Source of the DNA: Trichosporon coremiiforme
Taxonomy: Eukaryota; Basidiomycota; Tremellomycetes; Trichosporonales; Trichosporonaceae
Direction: 5' to 3'
DNA length: 64,000 nucleotides
Assembly: GCA_039545355.1 (NCBI GenBank)
Contig: BCJJ01000030.1
Location: forward strand, 65,954 to 129,953
Shown here: piece by piece, positions 52,456-62,796 of the stretch
Layout of the letters: the number at the start of each line of letters is the position of its first letter
Numbering within the stretch: position 1 is the stretch's first letter
Position numbers and translations under genes: made by a program
The notes under the pieces: model-generated
What the model saw: the letters and a program-made list of their open reading frames with translations, nothing else
The model's database searches: none
What the model was told of the DNA's origin: nothing

Positions 52456-55178
52456 TTAGATGGCGTGGTAGAACGAGACGCGGTTGCCCCCTTCCTCTTC
52501 CTCTCCCTCCACTCCTGTCCTCATCGAGGCCTCAGGATAACATGTCCACGCGTCAGTTGGCGAGTCTCCCCCATAGGCGTCGAAGAGGGGACACGCCGGC
52601 GGCAAGCTGACGTCGAGCTTCGGCGTACTTGGGCTCTCTTCCCCAGGGTGCGCCGAGAAGTCGACCGGCGTGGAGGCGAGGCTCATGCGGATATTCGTCA
52701 CGACGTTCGTGTTGATCGTGATCTTCTTCAGCGCGTTAGTCGCGTTCACGGGCAGACCGGGCATGGGCGACACGGGCGAGACGGGCGGCAGCCGGGGCGC
52801 GGCGGACAGAGGCGGTGAGAGCTGGAAGCCTGGCGATGTCGGAGACAGGAGCTGCTCGTCGGCGTCTTCGCGAGGCTTCGGGACGGGAGGCAGTGGACGC
52901 CGGACCGTCACCTTGTGCGACGGCGGGGTGGGAAGGGCAGGCGCGGCGGGCTCCTGGCCCGGAATCGGGGGCAAACTGCGCGGCTTACGTTCCGGCTTAA
53001 ACTCGGGAGGTGACGGGAAGGCGGCGACGATCGGAGGAAGCGCGCGGGGTTGAGGCTGTGGGAGCGGCTTGCGGGGGCTCGTCGGGAGCTTGACATGCTC
53101 TTCGATCTTCGCGGGTGCGGGCTCCGCAGCCTTAGCTGGCCCAGGAGCGGGTTCCTTCAGCGCAGCAACAGCGGGCCCATCCTTCGCGGCGACAGGAGGC
53201 GCGGCAACCTTGGACGGCGCGCTGCTTTCGGGTTCCTGCGCTTGTGTTTTCGCGGCAGCAGCCGTCGCCGCGTGTACCTTCGCCGCACTCCTCAGCGAGC
53301 CCGAGCTTCCCTTCGCCTTGACTGGGATGGGCGGCAGACCGCAGGTGGGAGGCGGCTTAGGTGGGAAAGAACGGATGGACTCAGTCGACGACGACCTGGA
53401 CAGTATGCCCGTTGAGCTTCCTCCGATCTTCGGAGACGCGATGGCTGGAGTTTTCACGCTGTCGGGCGGGGCGCGGTAGGCGCTCGGCGCCGGCGCAGGG
53501 CCGGCGACGGGCGCTTTGATGACAGCGGGCAACTGTGGTTTGGCCGGGCCGGCGGGATCACTCTTCCTCGGCGGTGGCAAGAGCATGGGGAACGGTGACG
53601 TGACGCTTCTCGTCGGTTTCGGCTTGGTCACGACTGGCAGCGGCGCTGTGCCGTTCGCAATGCCGGGCGGGGTGCATATCGGCGGGCAGGCCTGGTCTCC
53701 CGTCGTGTCAGGCGACAGGGCGGGCGGCGACGCGTTCCCGAACGCCGGAAGGTCGAATTCGGGCAGGTCGAACTCCATGTAGTCCTCCGCCTCTGATGTG
53801 CCGGGGACGGCCATGAAGGACTTGCGGTTCTGGATGTCGGCCAGGATGGGGCGGTTGCTGACCGGTGCCTTGCCGACGCGGATGTCAGTCTTGAACGCGT
53901 GCTCGATCGTCGCCGAAATCGGGCTCAGGCGGAAGGACGAGTTGTTCATCGACCCCAACATTTGGGAGCTCGCGCGGAACGTGTCGCTTGTCTTTGTTGT
54001 CGAGGACGTCGCGCCAGTCATTTGCGTGGTCAGAGTCGCGCTCGAGCTGTCGTCCTCCGCCTTGTCGCTGCACACGCTTCGCGCGGGCTCCGACTCGGGC
54101 GGCGGCGGCGGGAGGCTCTTCTCGACCTGAAGCTTTCGTTGCTGGGGCTGCTCCTTGAAGATCGTGACGGTCGGCTCCTGGCGCTTCTCGTTGGGATTGG
54201 GGAAGTGTGTGATGACAGAAAGCTTCGGCCTAACAGTTGGGGTCAGTGTGCTGAGCCTGCTGAGTGAGGCAGAGCGGAGGACAGGTTTCTGGAGACTGAA
54301 TGGCCGCGAATCGTAGTCCGAGTCTACGTAGGGGCTCCTGAGGAGCTCCTCCTCGTGCCCGCCGTCGCTGGCCGCCATGCGGATGTACTCTGACCCATCG
54401 TTCGGGACGAGTTCTGGCGTGATGGGCCGGAGCCGGAGTCCGTCACATTGCAGATACAATGACGACTCCGCGGTGGTTCCAGATTCAATTGACGGCGTCG
54501 TCGAACCGGCGGAAAGAGCCGTGTAGTATGAATGGATGCTGCCACCCTGGCTCGGGGTGGGAGCATCGGCCCTGCTCGTGCGGCTCAGCCGGCTTTCGGG
54601 GCGCAGGATTTCCTCGTAGTTCTGCGGGCGGTCGGTCATCGACCGCCGCAGCGCTACCTCGATGCGCTCGTCGTCGAGTACGTCCGACCCGCTGTGGCTG
54701 TGCCCGCCACGGCTCGAGCTTGTCCGCCTAGTCGCAGTCGTAGCAGTCGTTGCAGTCGACATGACCGTTGCCGTTGGGTCAATCATCTTCTCACCGCTGT
54801 CAAGACTCGCTGTGTCACATTAGCTTCCTGCCGGAGTACGCAGCGCGGCATCGAGCGCCTTTTCGACTTACATTCGAACTGCCCGCGGGCGTCGAAGATC
54901 TCATCTTCCGAGACTTCCAGCTCGTCCTTGTCCCCGTGCCCGCGCCGCGACCTCCCCGATCGGGTAGACCGGACAAAGCTCTTCATGGAAGTGACGGCTG
55001 AGCGGCGCTCTTTTCGGCTGTTGCTGCGGGAAACGGACGTCGCGGATGTGTCAGTCGAGATAACTTGCTTGCGCCTCAGCAGCGTCGGTCTTCGGCGCGC
55101 CTGAGCGTTGTGCTGCTCGTCGAAGGACGTGTTGGAATTGGATGAGGAAGTGTGAACAAGTGCTGCCTGTGAAGGCAT
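52456..55178 (-). CDS. Large Pro/Ser-rich disordered protein, function unknown
   Basis: Minus-strand exons 54872-55178 and 52456-54809 (886 aa). The 62-nt intron ends with GTGACACAG and is fixed by frame, joining FDARGQFE to SSLDSGEKMIDP. An earlier in-frame ATG at 55196 would add six residues. The N-terminal exon is basic (RRKQVISTDTSATSVSRSNS, SGRSRRGHG). The rest is disordered with repeated Pro/Ala tracts (KPLPPVPKPRE, RKPLPQPQPRALPP), resembling SH3-binding ligands, and some segments with likely secondary structure (SFRLSPISATIEHAFKTDI). I do not recognise a domain. A scaffold or cytoskeletal/polarity factor is possible, on composition only. Confidence 0.75.
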
Positions 55179-58100
55179 GTCGTGAACGCACCACATCCTG
55201 CTGTGATGCCTTTGAGGCCCTTGGTGCCGAACGGGTCGAGCGGTTCACGGGTCGAGGTCGAACCTGCCTGTTAGATAGTCGAGGGCTTCGTGAATGGGCC
55301 CAACTAGGGAGACCCTTTGGTGTCCACCTGATAATTTAAGAGAAAGAATGGTCAATCGTCAAGGCGTCAGGCATCGCAAAACATCGCTTTCGCTGCTCCT
55401 TGCGATCAACCTGATCTGCTCCAAAGGCAAGTACGACATGTACGACATGCAGCGCCGTTTCCTAGTCCTAGGGTACGACGCAACCCTTGACTAGTTACCC
55501 ATACTTTGGAATGACTAGGGGCTAAAGTCTGTTGCTTGGGTGTGGTCAGCCTGGCGCTAGCTGAACTGGTAGGACAGGTGGGCCAGGAGTAGTTCTGGCA
55601 GCCGAGACAGGTCCAGACTGGCCGGCCAAGAGCAGTAGCTCGATGCGTTTGCATGCAGGTAGGTCGTTGCAGGGAGGCTAGAGGCACAGACCGGCCTGCG
55701 GGTCTGTAGGTCTGGGCATTGTGGGTGCCTGTGGGTGCTTTAGGACCGCGGCGCTCACAATATCAAGAGAGTAACGTCGGTATCAGCGGGGACTTTGATT
55801 CAAGGGGTGGGACGCGAGGGAGTGTTCAGAGGAGACACCGATTGGGTTGTTGCAAGCTGACTGCCACGTAGTGTGGGCGTTGCTGCTATCCTTAGCAGGA
55901 TCTCGCAGGTTGTCAGGAGTGAGAGACAGGATCTTTCCGATCCCTCCAAGGAGACTGCTAGGGATCGGCAGCGGCGTGAAGGGCAGCAGCCCAGAGTACG
56001 CACCCGGTGGCACCTCGTGGCAGTGCCATTGGACCCTCCCGTGCCGAACCTTCGACCCCAACCTGCAACTCTCCTGAACGTTACCTCACACCCGCCCGAA
56101 TCAGCGCAGAGGACGTATCCAGAGCAGCCGAGGCTTACACCATCGCCACCACCGGAAGTGCACGTCCTGGATCCTGGTTTCCCCTGGCGTTTGGGATACG
56201 CACCACCCATCGAGCACATACTGTTCGTCCTTTCGGCACACCATGCTGGGCCTTCCTCGTCCAGCAATTCACGCTTGGAGCATATCAGCAGCCTTCCGAA
56301 CATGCAATTCACGTGGCTCCCTCCTCCTCGTGCCCGCGACTCTTCCAGCGATCCAAGTGGAAGCGTCCAGCTGCTGATCAGGAGTGAGAGTTTGGTACGG
56401 AGATGCGTACTTCTCATGCGTACTTCTCTGCGTACTTCTCGAAGTCGTGCAGGACGATCAGAGTTCTCAGACCGACCTTGGGCTGCGCACAAAGAGCTGG
56501 TACAGGCCGAGCAAGATTGGAATCGAAGGTGAACCGAAGGGCAGACGGAGCGCAGGCGGCACGAAAAGGTTCAATCAACCAACTCTGAACCTGGAGTCGG
56601 ACCGCGCGATGTGCTTACTTGGTGTGATTGCGCATTTGTTGAAGCTCTGTTCATGCCCTCTCCTGGAAAGCAGATGGATCAGAGCAGCCTGCTCGCTACC
56701 TCACCCACCTGCCAGGTACGCAGGTACGTATGAGTCGAGCCGCAATTCACTCGCGGGCGCCGGCATCGCTCCTCCAATCCGATCGTGGTCTGTATCCGCA
56801 CCGAGCAGCTCCTGCAGTCAATCGGTAGAGGTGCTTCAGCGTTATCGCACGGCTCAGCTGGCTGAGGTCATGGACTGCTTCCAATGCAGCGCTCTGACGT
56901 AAAGCAGCATGCATATATTTGGCGTGGCATAACCATAATCGGCGCAGAGCCGTACCGGTCCCGCTGCACTGCCCAGTCTTGACCACACAGCTCGTGCTCG
57001 TTCCGGGACGCGCTGTTCAGAAGCACGTTCCTGCTGATACAGACGTGCAGTGCCAGGCTCAGCTCTGATCGCGGTAAAGTCCGAATGAGCCAGGAGCTGT
57101 CTCCTGTGGATGGCAGACTCCCTACCAAGCGTAGGTCGACTGGCCGCGTCCCTCCACGGTCGCTGCCTTCCTCCTCCTCTACTCCATCTGAAGCTTATGA
57201 GGTGCATATCAATCCCAACAGGATATGTCTGTGACACCTCCAGGTGCACCATGGCCATCGAGCAGGCCAGTGGGACGCCACACCGAGATCCGGGCCGGTG
57301 GTCCCCATCTCTTGGCATCTCCATAGCGCGTTCCAGAGCAGCGAATCTCGCGCACGCTTTTACCTTCTCGGGCACACCAGAGTAACCCTTAGAGTAAAGA
57401 CCAGCTACCTTTGCGCATGAGATGGTCTGCCTACAGTCGTGCAATCGATTGCAGGAATCGGTGCAGCCTCGCTCTGGGCGCTCGCTGCGCTGCGTACTCC
57501 ATCGATATGACCTGTTCATCTTACTTCGCACTCGACCCACCGGTTCCTGTTCTTGTCCTACATTCATTCGCGATCACAGGAGCGTCGACAGCCGGATCCA
57601 GACTGACAGCGCGCGACGCCGTCACATGTGCATTGTGCAATGGCTCGGTGTCACTTGGCATTCTTGACCTGTCCAATCGTGGCCAGAAAAGATGGGCTCG
57701 ATTGATCGGTACGCTGCAGACGACGCCTGACTACGACAGCGAGGTAGTGGGGTCCGACGCAAGGTCCTCATTGAACTCTGGCATTCATGATCGGACACAA
57801 TTGCAGCGTGTTCCAGACGCTGGCAGTTGTCGGTCTTACAAGAGCTGGCGCATACCTCGTCGATCGGTCACACATCTCTTCAACCACACTCTCACTCACC
57901 CACCACACATCGCGTGTTCACACGCAGAGTCGTTTACCGGTTGCTAACCATGCCATACAACAGCGACGAGCATCTTGTGCTGCAGCATCCCGAAGTGCAG
58001 CCGATCACGTATCGAACAGCCGATATCTCTTAACAGCCGCATCGGTCAGGACGGGAAAATGACGAATGACATCATGGTTGACCAAAGACCCCGTGTGAAG

Positions 58101-58302
58101 TCTGTCATCGACGGTGATGGAATGTCTCGAGAGATTCTTTCGCTCCAAGCAGTTGATGGGAACGTTGTCGAATATAGCCCGTGACCGAACTGTCGCTCGG
58201 TGACAACGTATACGTCTTATCTCCTTGACTTCTTAAGAGAACACATCAGTCTCCATCCACTCACGCACAGCACAACCCTCACCACCAAGAATCGACGACA
58301 CC
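55179..58302. other. Gene-poor interval of 3.1 kb
   Basis: Overlapping ORFs of 219 (plus, 55873-56532) and 230 codons (minus, 55800-56492) have no domain and are not called. From about 57870 short leader-like sequence precedes the hydrolase gene. No tRNA-like structure could be confirmed. Confidence 0.45.
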
Positions 58303-59223
58303 ATGGACGCTCTCGGACGAGTTGGAAAGGAGGACGACGCGATCCCCGTCTCGGAGTACAGGAATGTCGGCCTGCCGTCGAACATTGACATCACGTACAT
58401 TGAGGCTGGGAAGATCGAGGCTGGAAACTCGAACAAGCATACGCTCGTGCTCCTGCACGACTTCCCCTCGTCCTCTACCCAGTTCCAGACGCTGATTCCC
58501 CGCCTCGCGACGCGGTACCACGTCCTTGCGCCCGACCTGCCGAGCTTCGGATTCACGAGCGTGCCGATGAGCTACAAGCCGAGCTTCGAGAACATGGCCA
58601 AGGCGATCAGCGACTTCCTCAAGGTCATGGGCGTGGACAAGGCGGCGTTCTACGGGGTCGGGTACGGCGCGGACGTTGCGTTCCGCATTGCGCTCCAGTG
58701 GCCGGAGATCATCAAGGCGCTCGTTGTGCAGAACGGCAACGCGTACGAGAAGGGCCTCGGCGAGGCGTGGGCCCCCTTCCAGCGCTGGTGGCAGGGCGAG
58801 GGTGCCGCGCGCGAGGAGCTGTACCAGAACCTCGGCGACCCGTCCTGGACCAAGCACAGGTGGTACGTCGGCGTGCCCGACTCGGACATGCACAAGATCG
58901 ACCCCATGCAGTACACTGAGGCGTACCGCGGCACTTTGTGCGACGACGACAAGCGCAACACCCAGTTCGTCCTCCTGTGGGACTACCAGGAGAACATCAA
59001 GCTGTACCCCAAGATCCAGGAGTGGCTCAAGAAGAACACGCCTCTCCTCGTGCTGTGGGGCCGCGGAGACGACGTCTACACCACGGCCGCTCCCGAGGGC
59101 TTCAAGAAGGACTCGCAGTACGCCAAGGTCGTCATGATGGACGGCGGGCACTTCCTGACCGAGACAAAGGTCCCGACCATCGCCAAGGAGGTCCGCGACT
59201 TCCTTGAGGGCGTCGACTGGTAG
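58303..59223 (+). CDS. Alpha/beta-hydrolase-fold protein lacking the usual nucleophile
   Basis: Single exon, 306 aa, with a strong start context (ACCATGG). The fold is clear: LVLLHDFPSSSTQFQTLIP (oxyanion loop), VLAPDLPSFGFTSVP, a nucleophile-elbow position in FYGVGYGADVAFRIAL, LVLWGRGDDVY (acid) and MMDGGHFLTE (His). In epoxide hydrolase/haloalkane dehalogenase relatives the elbow reads like F/HDYGAP or HDWGG with Asp as nucleophile; here the aligned residue is Gly. The acid and His remain. It may be a pseudoenzyme, a binding protein, or use another residue. Expression or function cannot be told from sequence. Confidence 0.88.
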   Translation: MDALGRVGKEDDAIPVSEYRNVGLPSNIDITYIEAGKIEAGNSNKHTLVLLHDFPSSSTQFQTLIPRLATRYHVLAPDLPSFGFTSVPMSYKPSFENMAKAISDFLKVMGVDKAAFYGVGYGADVAFRIALQWPEIIKALVVQNGNAYEKGLGEAWAPFQRWWQGEGAAREELYQNLGDPSWTKHRWYVGVPDSDMHKIDPMQYTEAYRGTLCDDDKRNTQFVLLWDYQENIKLYPKIQEWLKKNTPLLVLWGRGDDVYTTAAPEGFKKDSQYAKVVMMDGGHFLTETKVPTIAKEVRDFLEGVDW

Positions 59224-59639
59224 TTTAATCGTAGCAGCATAATGTTAGTTGTGTTAAGTTGTGTAAGCAGTTCCGCTTTCCGTGCACGTCCTTGGTGCGA
59301 TCGCAAGAGACGTCAGCGGCTTGGGAGGCGTCGAGGGCAGCACGTGCGAAGGCTAAAAGCACGCCCTTGCGCTCTGTTCCTAATGTTCCTAATGCCGCCA
59401 ATACCAGCACTCGATAACCTAAATCGTGCGGCGCGGTGCAAGCGCCTACCCAGTAGTGCGTCACGGCAAGTGAGACGAAGCGACCGTCGCCCTCCGTGGG
59501 AGACTTTACCACGCTCCGCAAAGTTCAGATTTCTGACCCGGGAGCAATCGAGCATCAAGTCGCCCGGTGGTCAATGCAATAACAACAATCAGCCGACTCA
59601 TCTCGCTACTGGTACATATACCCACATTCTCCACCACCC
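59224..59639. promoter_or_regulatory. Intergenic region upstream of TRL1
   Basis: About 415 bp. CACGTG occurs at 59341-59346 (GCACGTGC, palindromic), 294 bp upstream of the start codon. No gene is seen. Confidence 0.45.
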
Positions 59640-62399
59640 ATGACGGCCTCGGCCTCAAGCTCGTCCTCCGCGATCATGGATCCTTATCCGGCTGCCGTCC
59701 CCAACCTCCTCGACGCTCTCCGCACTCTGAGGAGGAACAATCCCAAGGCGACCAGATCCAACGTCCACATCTACCCTGCCAGCCTCTATGCCCCGAATGA
59801 TCCCTCGCAGTCTGACAGGAGGCTTACGAGCTGGAAGATGACCGAGCACATGTATTTCCGGAAGGACAACGGCTTCCCTACCCTGGCGCGAGGTCTGTTT
59901 ACCGAGGAAGTGCAGCCCGACGCCGTCCCAGAGGCGGCGCGGGAGACACTCGGAGACGAGTACACCGAACGCATCGTTGCCCGAGGATACGACAAATTCT
60001 TCAACATTGATGAGATGACCTGGACGACAGTGAGTTACGAGTTACCGATACCGCGAACAGGAGCTGACAGTCAGTGGGACGCCATTGAAAAGCATAGCCA
60101 AGCTCCGTACCACCTCACGTTGAAGTCCAATGGTTGCTTGATCATGATCTCTGCCCTGTCTCCGTCGCATCTTGTTGTGGCTTCCAAGCACTCTCTGGGA
60201 ACTACGACCGAGGCAGCCGTCAACATCTCAGACGTCACTCAGAGCCTGAAGGATACAAAACTCGATGACAAGAAAGAGGCTGAAGAAGCCAAGGACGAGT
60301 TGTCGGCCCGTGCACACGCCGAAGTCGGCCGCCAGTGGGTAGCCCGTACCCTCAAGAAAAGTGGGAAAACATGCGAGCAGCTGGCGAAAAGGCTTTGGGA
60401 TGAGAACCTTACAGCTGTTCTGGAGCTCTGTGATGACTCGTTCGAGGAGCATGTCATCGCCACTCCAGAGTACTGGACAGGTCTTCATCTCCACGGACTC
60501 AACTACAACCAGCCGCATTTCAGCACGAAATCCCCGGAGGATGTCACTGCTTTCGCCAACGAGTTTGGTTTCATTCCGACCAAGCATGTCACTCTGAACT
60601 CTGTTGCCGAGGTGCGCAAGTTCGCCAATGAAGTGGCAGAGACGGGCTCATGGCAGGGGGACATGATCGAGGGCTTCGTTGTCCGATCTACTGTCAAAGC
60701 TGTCAAGGGACATGAGAACAGCAAGCCGCCGTACAGGCCCGGCGCACCCTTCTTTTTCAAGATCAAGTTTGAGGAGCCATACCTCCTGTACCGCCAGTTC
60801 CGAGAAACCACACGTGCCATGCTGCCTCTTATGGACAAAAAGATCACCCCGGTGAAGGAAGCTGAGATTTGGAAGAAGGTGAAGGCAAAGACTCGCCGGC
60901 CGGAGGTAGGCGTTTATGCTGAGTGGTGCGCGGACATGATGAAGAAGGAGCCTTCCCTCTTCGCCAACTACGAGAGGGGAGTCGTCAGGGTTCGCGAGCG
61001 CTTCCTCAAGTGGATCGAGGGAGATGGCAAGAAGACCTGGAAGATGGCTCAGGCAGGCGAGTGGAAGGCAGGGATGGACAAAGCCGCTGAGGCCAGTAAA
61101 GCTGCTCGGGAAGAGGAGCGAGAATTGCTGCCTAAGAAGTGGGTCATTGTCCCCGTTGCTGTGCCAGGATGTGGCAAGACCATGATGGGGCTCGCCCTGG
61201 GGAAGCTCTTCGGCTTCGCCCATACCCAGTCAGACGACATCCTCAGCAAGAAGACTGCTCCCACCTTCAAGAGGAACATTGTCGAACTACTGAAAACGAA
61301 CAATGTTGTCTACGCCGACCGCAACAACCACATTGACAAGCACTACATTGAGCTGTCTGGGCTGGCGGACGAGAAGACATTTGCCAAGACACTAAAGCCG
61401 TACCACGTCAAGTACATCTTCGTGACCTGGAACATCGACGACAACCCGTTCCACAAGCTTCTCCGCCTGTGCTCGGAGCGTGTTGTGAACCGCGGTGACA
61501 ATCACCAGACATTGCGTCCGGATTTGACGATCGAGGCGGAGCACGAGGCAGTGGTCGCCAACTTCTTGCACAACTTCACGACGCCCAATCCTCTGTACTT
61601 TGATGAACAGGTTGTTGTGGACGTGGAGGACACTCCTCGTGCTGCCCTTGGCAAGGTCATCGACTCTCTCGTGAAGATCCTCAACCTCCACCGTCCCTCC
61701 GAAGACGCGATCGACGCTGCCTTAGCTGCCGTGTCAGACTATAAGGTGACGACACCATATCACGCCCCTGCACGTGTCGGCAAAGCTGTCCGCTACTTCG
61801 GTCTCGCACCGGAAATCGACATCAACACCATCGTTGATGATGCTCTGAAGACACCCATGGCGCCTGCCGCCTCAGAGTCGGCGACGAAGTTTATGACTTC
61901 GCTTCGCGAGAAGGGCCGTGTGACGCAACGCCCGCACATCACACTGTCGCACAACAAGAATGTTGAGGCTGAGAAGGAGGCGGCTGGAGAGGGCACCACC
62001 CCTGGCCCCCAGCAGATTGCGTGGGACACCTGCATGGCACTCGCGGAGGCACGAATCTCCCCGTTCTACGACTTCGATGTGACACACCTGGCGTGGGATG
62101 ATCGCACCATGGCTCTCGTCATCGGCAACCTCCGCCCACAGGAGAATTCGGACCGTGAGAAGGGCGCCACCCTAGTTCTCCCTGAGGACGTCGAGATCAA
62201 TCTCCACGTCACGGTCGGCACGCAGAGTGAGGAAATTTCCGCATTCGAGTCCCGTAGTGTTGTGCGTACTGCCCGCGAGGCTATTGCCAAGGGTGTCCAG
62301 AGTGGGGAGGGAGGAGAGTCGACCGAGGGTGGAGGTGCAGTGCACTGGGTCAAGGTCGGCCCGCTCAAGGGCTCCGGCCGTGTCAGGGGCATGTACTGA
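59640..62399 (+). CDS. TRL1: tRNA ligase Trl1 (ligase, kinase and cyclic phosphodiesterase)
   Basis: Exons 59640-60029 and 60075-62399 (904 aa). The 45-nt intron is in frame, ending GCTGACAGTCAG. Trl1 joins tRNA halves after intron removal and ligates the HAC1/XBP1-type mRNA in the unfolded protein response. The three domains are in order: adenylyltransferase with KSNG at 147-150 (LTLKSNGCLIM; Lys147 forms the AMP adduct), polynucleotide kinase with a P-loop at about 492-499 (AVPGCGKT), and a 2H cyclic phosphodiesterase with two HxT motifs at 751-753 (HIT) and 841-843 (HVT). A second in-frame ATG lies at codon 13. All known catalytic motifs are present. Confidence 0.94.
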   Translation: MTASASSSSSAIMDPYPAAVPNLLDALRTLRRNNPKATRSNVHIYPASLYAPNDPSQSDRRLTSWKMTEHMYFRKDNGFPTLARGLFTEEVQPDAVPEAARETLGDEYTERIVARGYDKFFNIDEMTWTTVSYELPIPRTGADSQWDAIEKHSQAPYHLTLKSNGCLIMISALSPSHLVVASKHSLGTTTEAAVNISDVTQSLKDTKLDDKKEAEEAKDELSARAHAEVGRQWVARTLKKSGKTCEQLAKRLWDENLTAVLELCDDSFEEHVIATPEYWTGLHLHGLNYNQPHFSTKSPEDVTAFANEFGFIPTKHVTLNSVAEVRKFANEVAETGSWQGDMIEGFVVRSTVKAVKGHENSKPPYRPGAPFFFKIKFEEPYLLYRQFRETTRAMLPLMDKKITPVKEAEIWKKVKAKTRRPEVGVYAEWCADMMKKEPSLFANYERGVVRVRERFLKWIEGDGKKTWKMAQAGEWKAGMDKAAEASKAAREEERELLPKKWVIVPVAVPGCGKTMMGLALGKLFGFAHTQSDDILSKKTAPTFKRNIVELLKTNNVVYADRNNHIDKHYIELSGLADEKTFAKTLKPYHVKYIFVTWNIDDNPFHKLLRLCSERVVNRGDNHQTLRPDLTIEAEHEAVVANFLHNFTTPNPLYFDEQVVVDVEDTPRAALGKVIDSLVKILNLHRPSEDAIDAALAAVSDYKVTTPYHAPARVGKAVRYFGLAPEIDINTIVDDALKTPMAPAASESATKFMTSLREKGRVTQRPHITLSHNKNVEAEKEAAGEGTTPGPQQIAWDTCMALAEARISPFYDFDVTHLAWDDRTMALVIGNLRPQENSDREKGATLVLPEDVEINLHVTVGTQSEEISAFESRSVVRTAREAIAKGVQSGEGGESTEGGGAVHWVKVGPLKGSGRVRGMY

Positions 62400-62796
62400 T
62401 AGAATGTTCATAGACCGAAGTGATAATGACAGATGTACTTTTACGACACAACATTGCTTCTTATTGTCGCAACCCATCTGTATGTCACCCTACATTGAGA
62501 CAACCTGAGAAAATGCATGCATGCATAGCTCCGTGCCGCAATCAACGAAGCGGAAGTGTCGAAGTAAATTATAAGGGGGCCCGACGGAGTAAAGATAGCG
62601 GAAGGTGGAGGAGGTGGAAAGTGGAGGCCGACGAATGTCGCAGCAGGTTGAACGCGTGTTTCGCGTTTGGTTCGAGCCGAGCCAATTTCAAAGAGACCGA
62701 CCGAGCATCGCCTTTCGACGGGTTCCTTGTTGTCTTGGGTTGCCAGGTCCATCTTTCTTCCCGTTGCACTCTTCCTCACAACGGAGTCTGGTCGTC
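62400..62796. other. Short intergenic region upstream of the last gene
   Basis: About 400 bp; the last 50 bp are pyrimidine-rich and run to the ATG at 62797. No gene or element recognised. Confidence 0.4.

Noticed and set aside
55540..55620. tRNA-like D-arm (TAGCTGAACTGGTAGG)
   Set aside because: No matching T-arm with GGTTCRA and no paired acceptor stem at the right distance.
55800..56532. Overlapping ORFs of 219 (plus) and 230 (minus) codons
   Set aside because: No domains, no start context or splice signals that extend them, and both strands are equally open.
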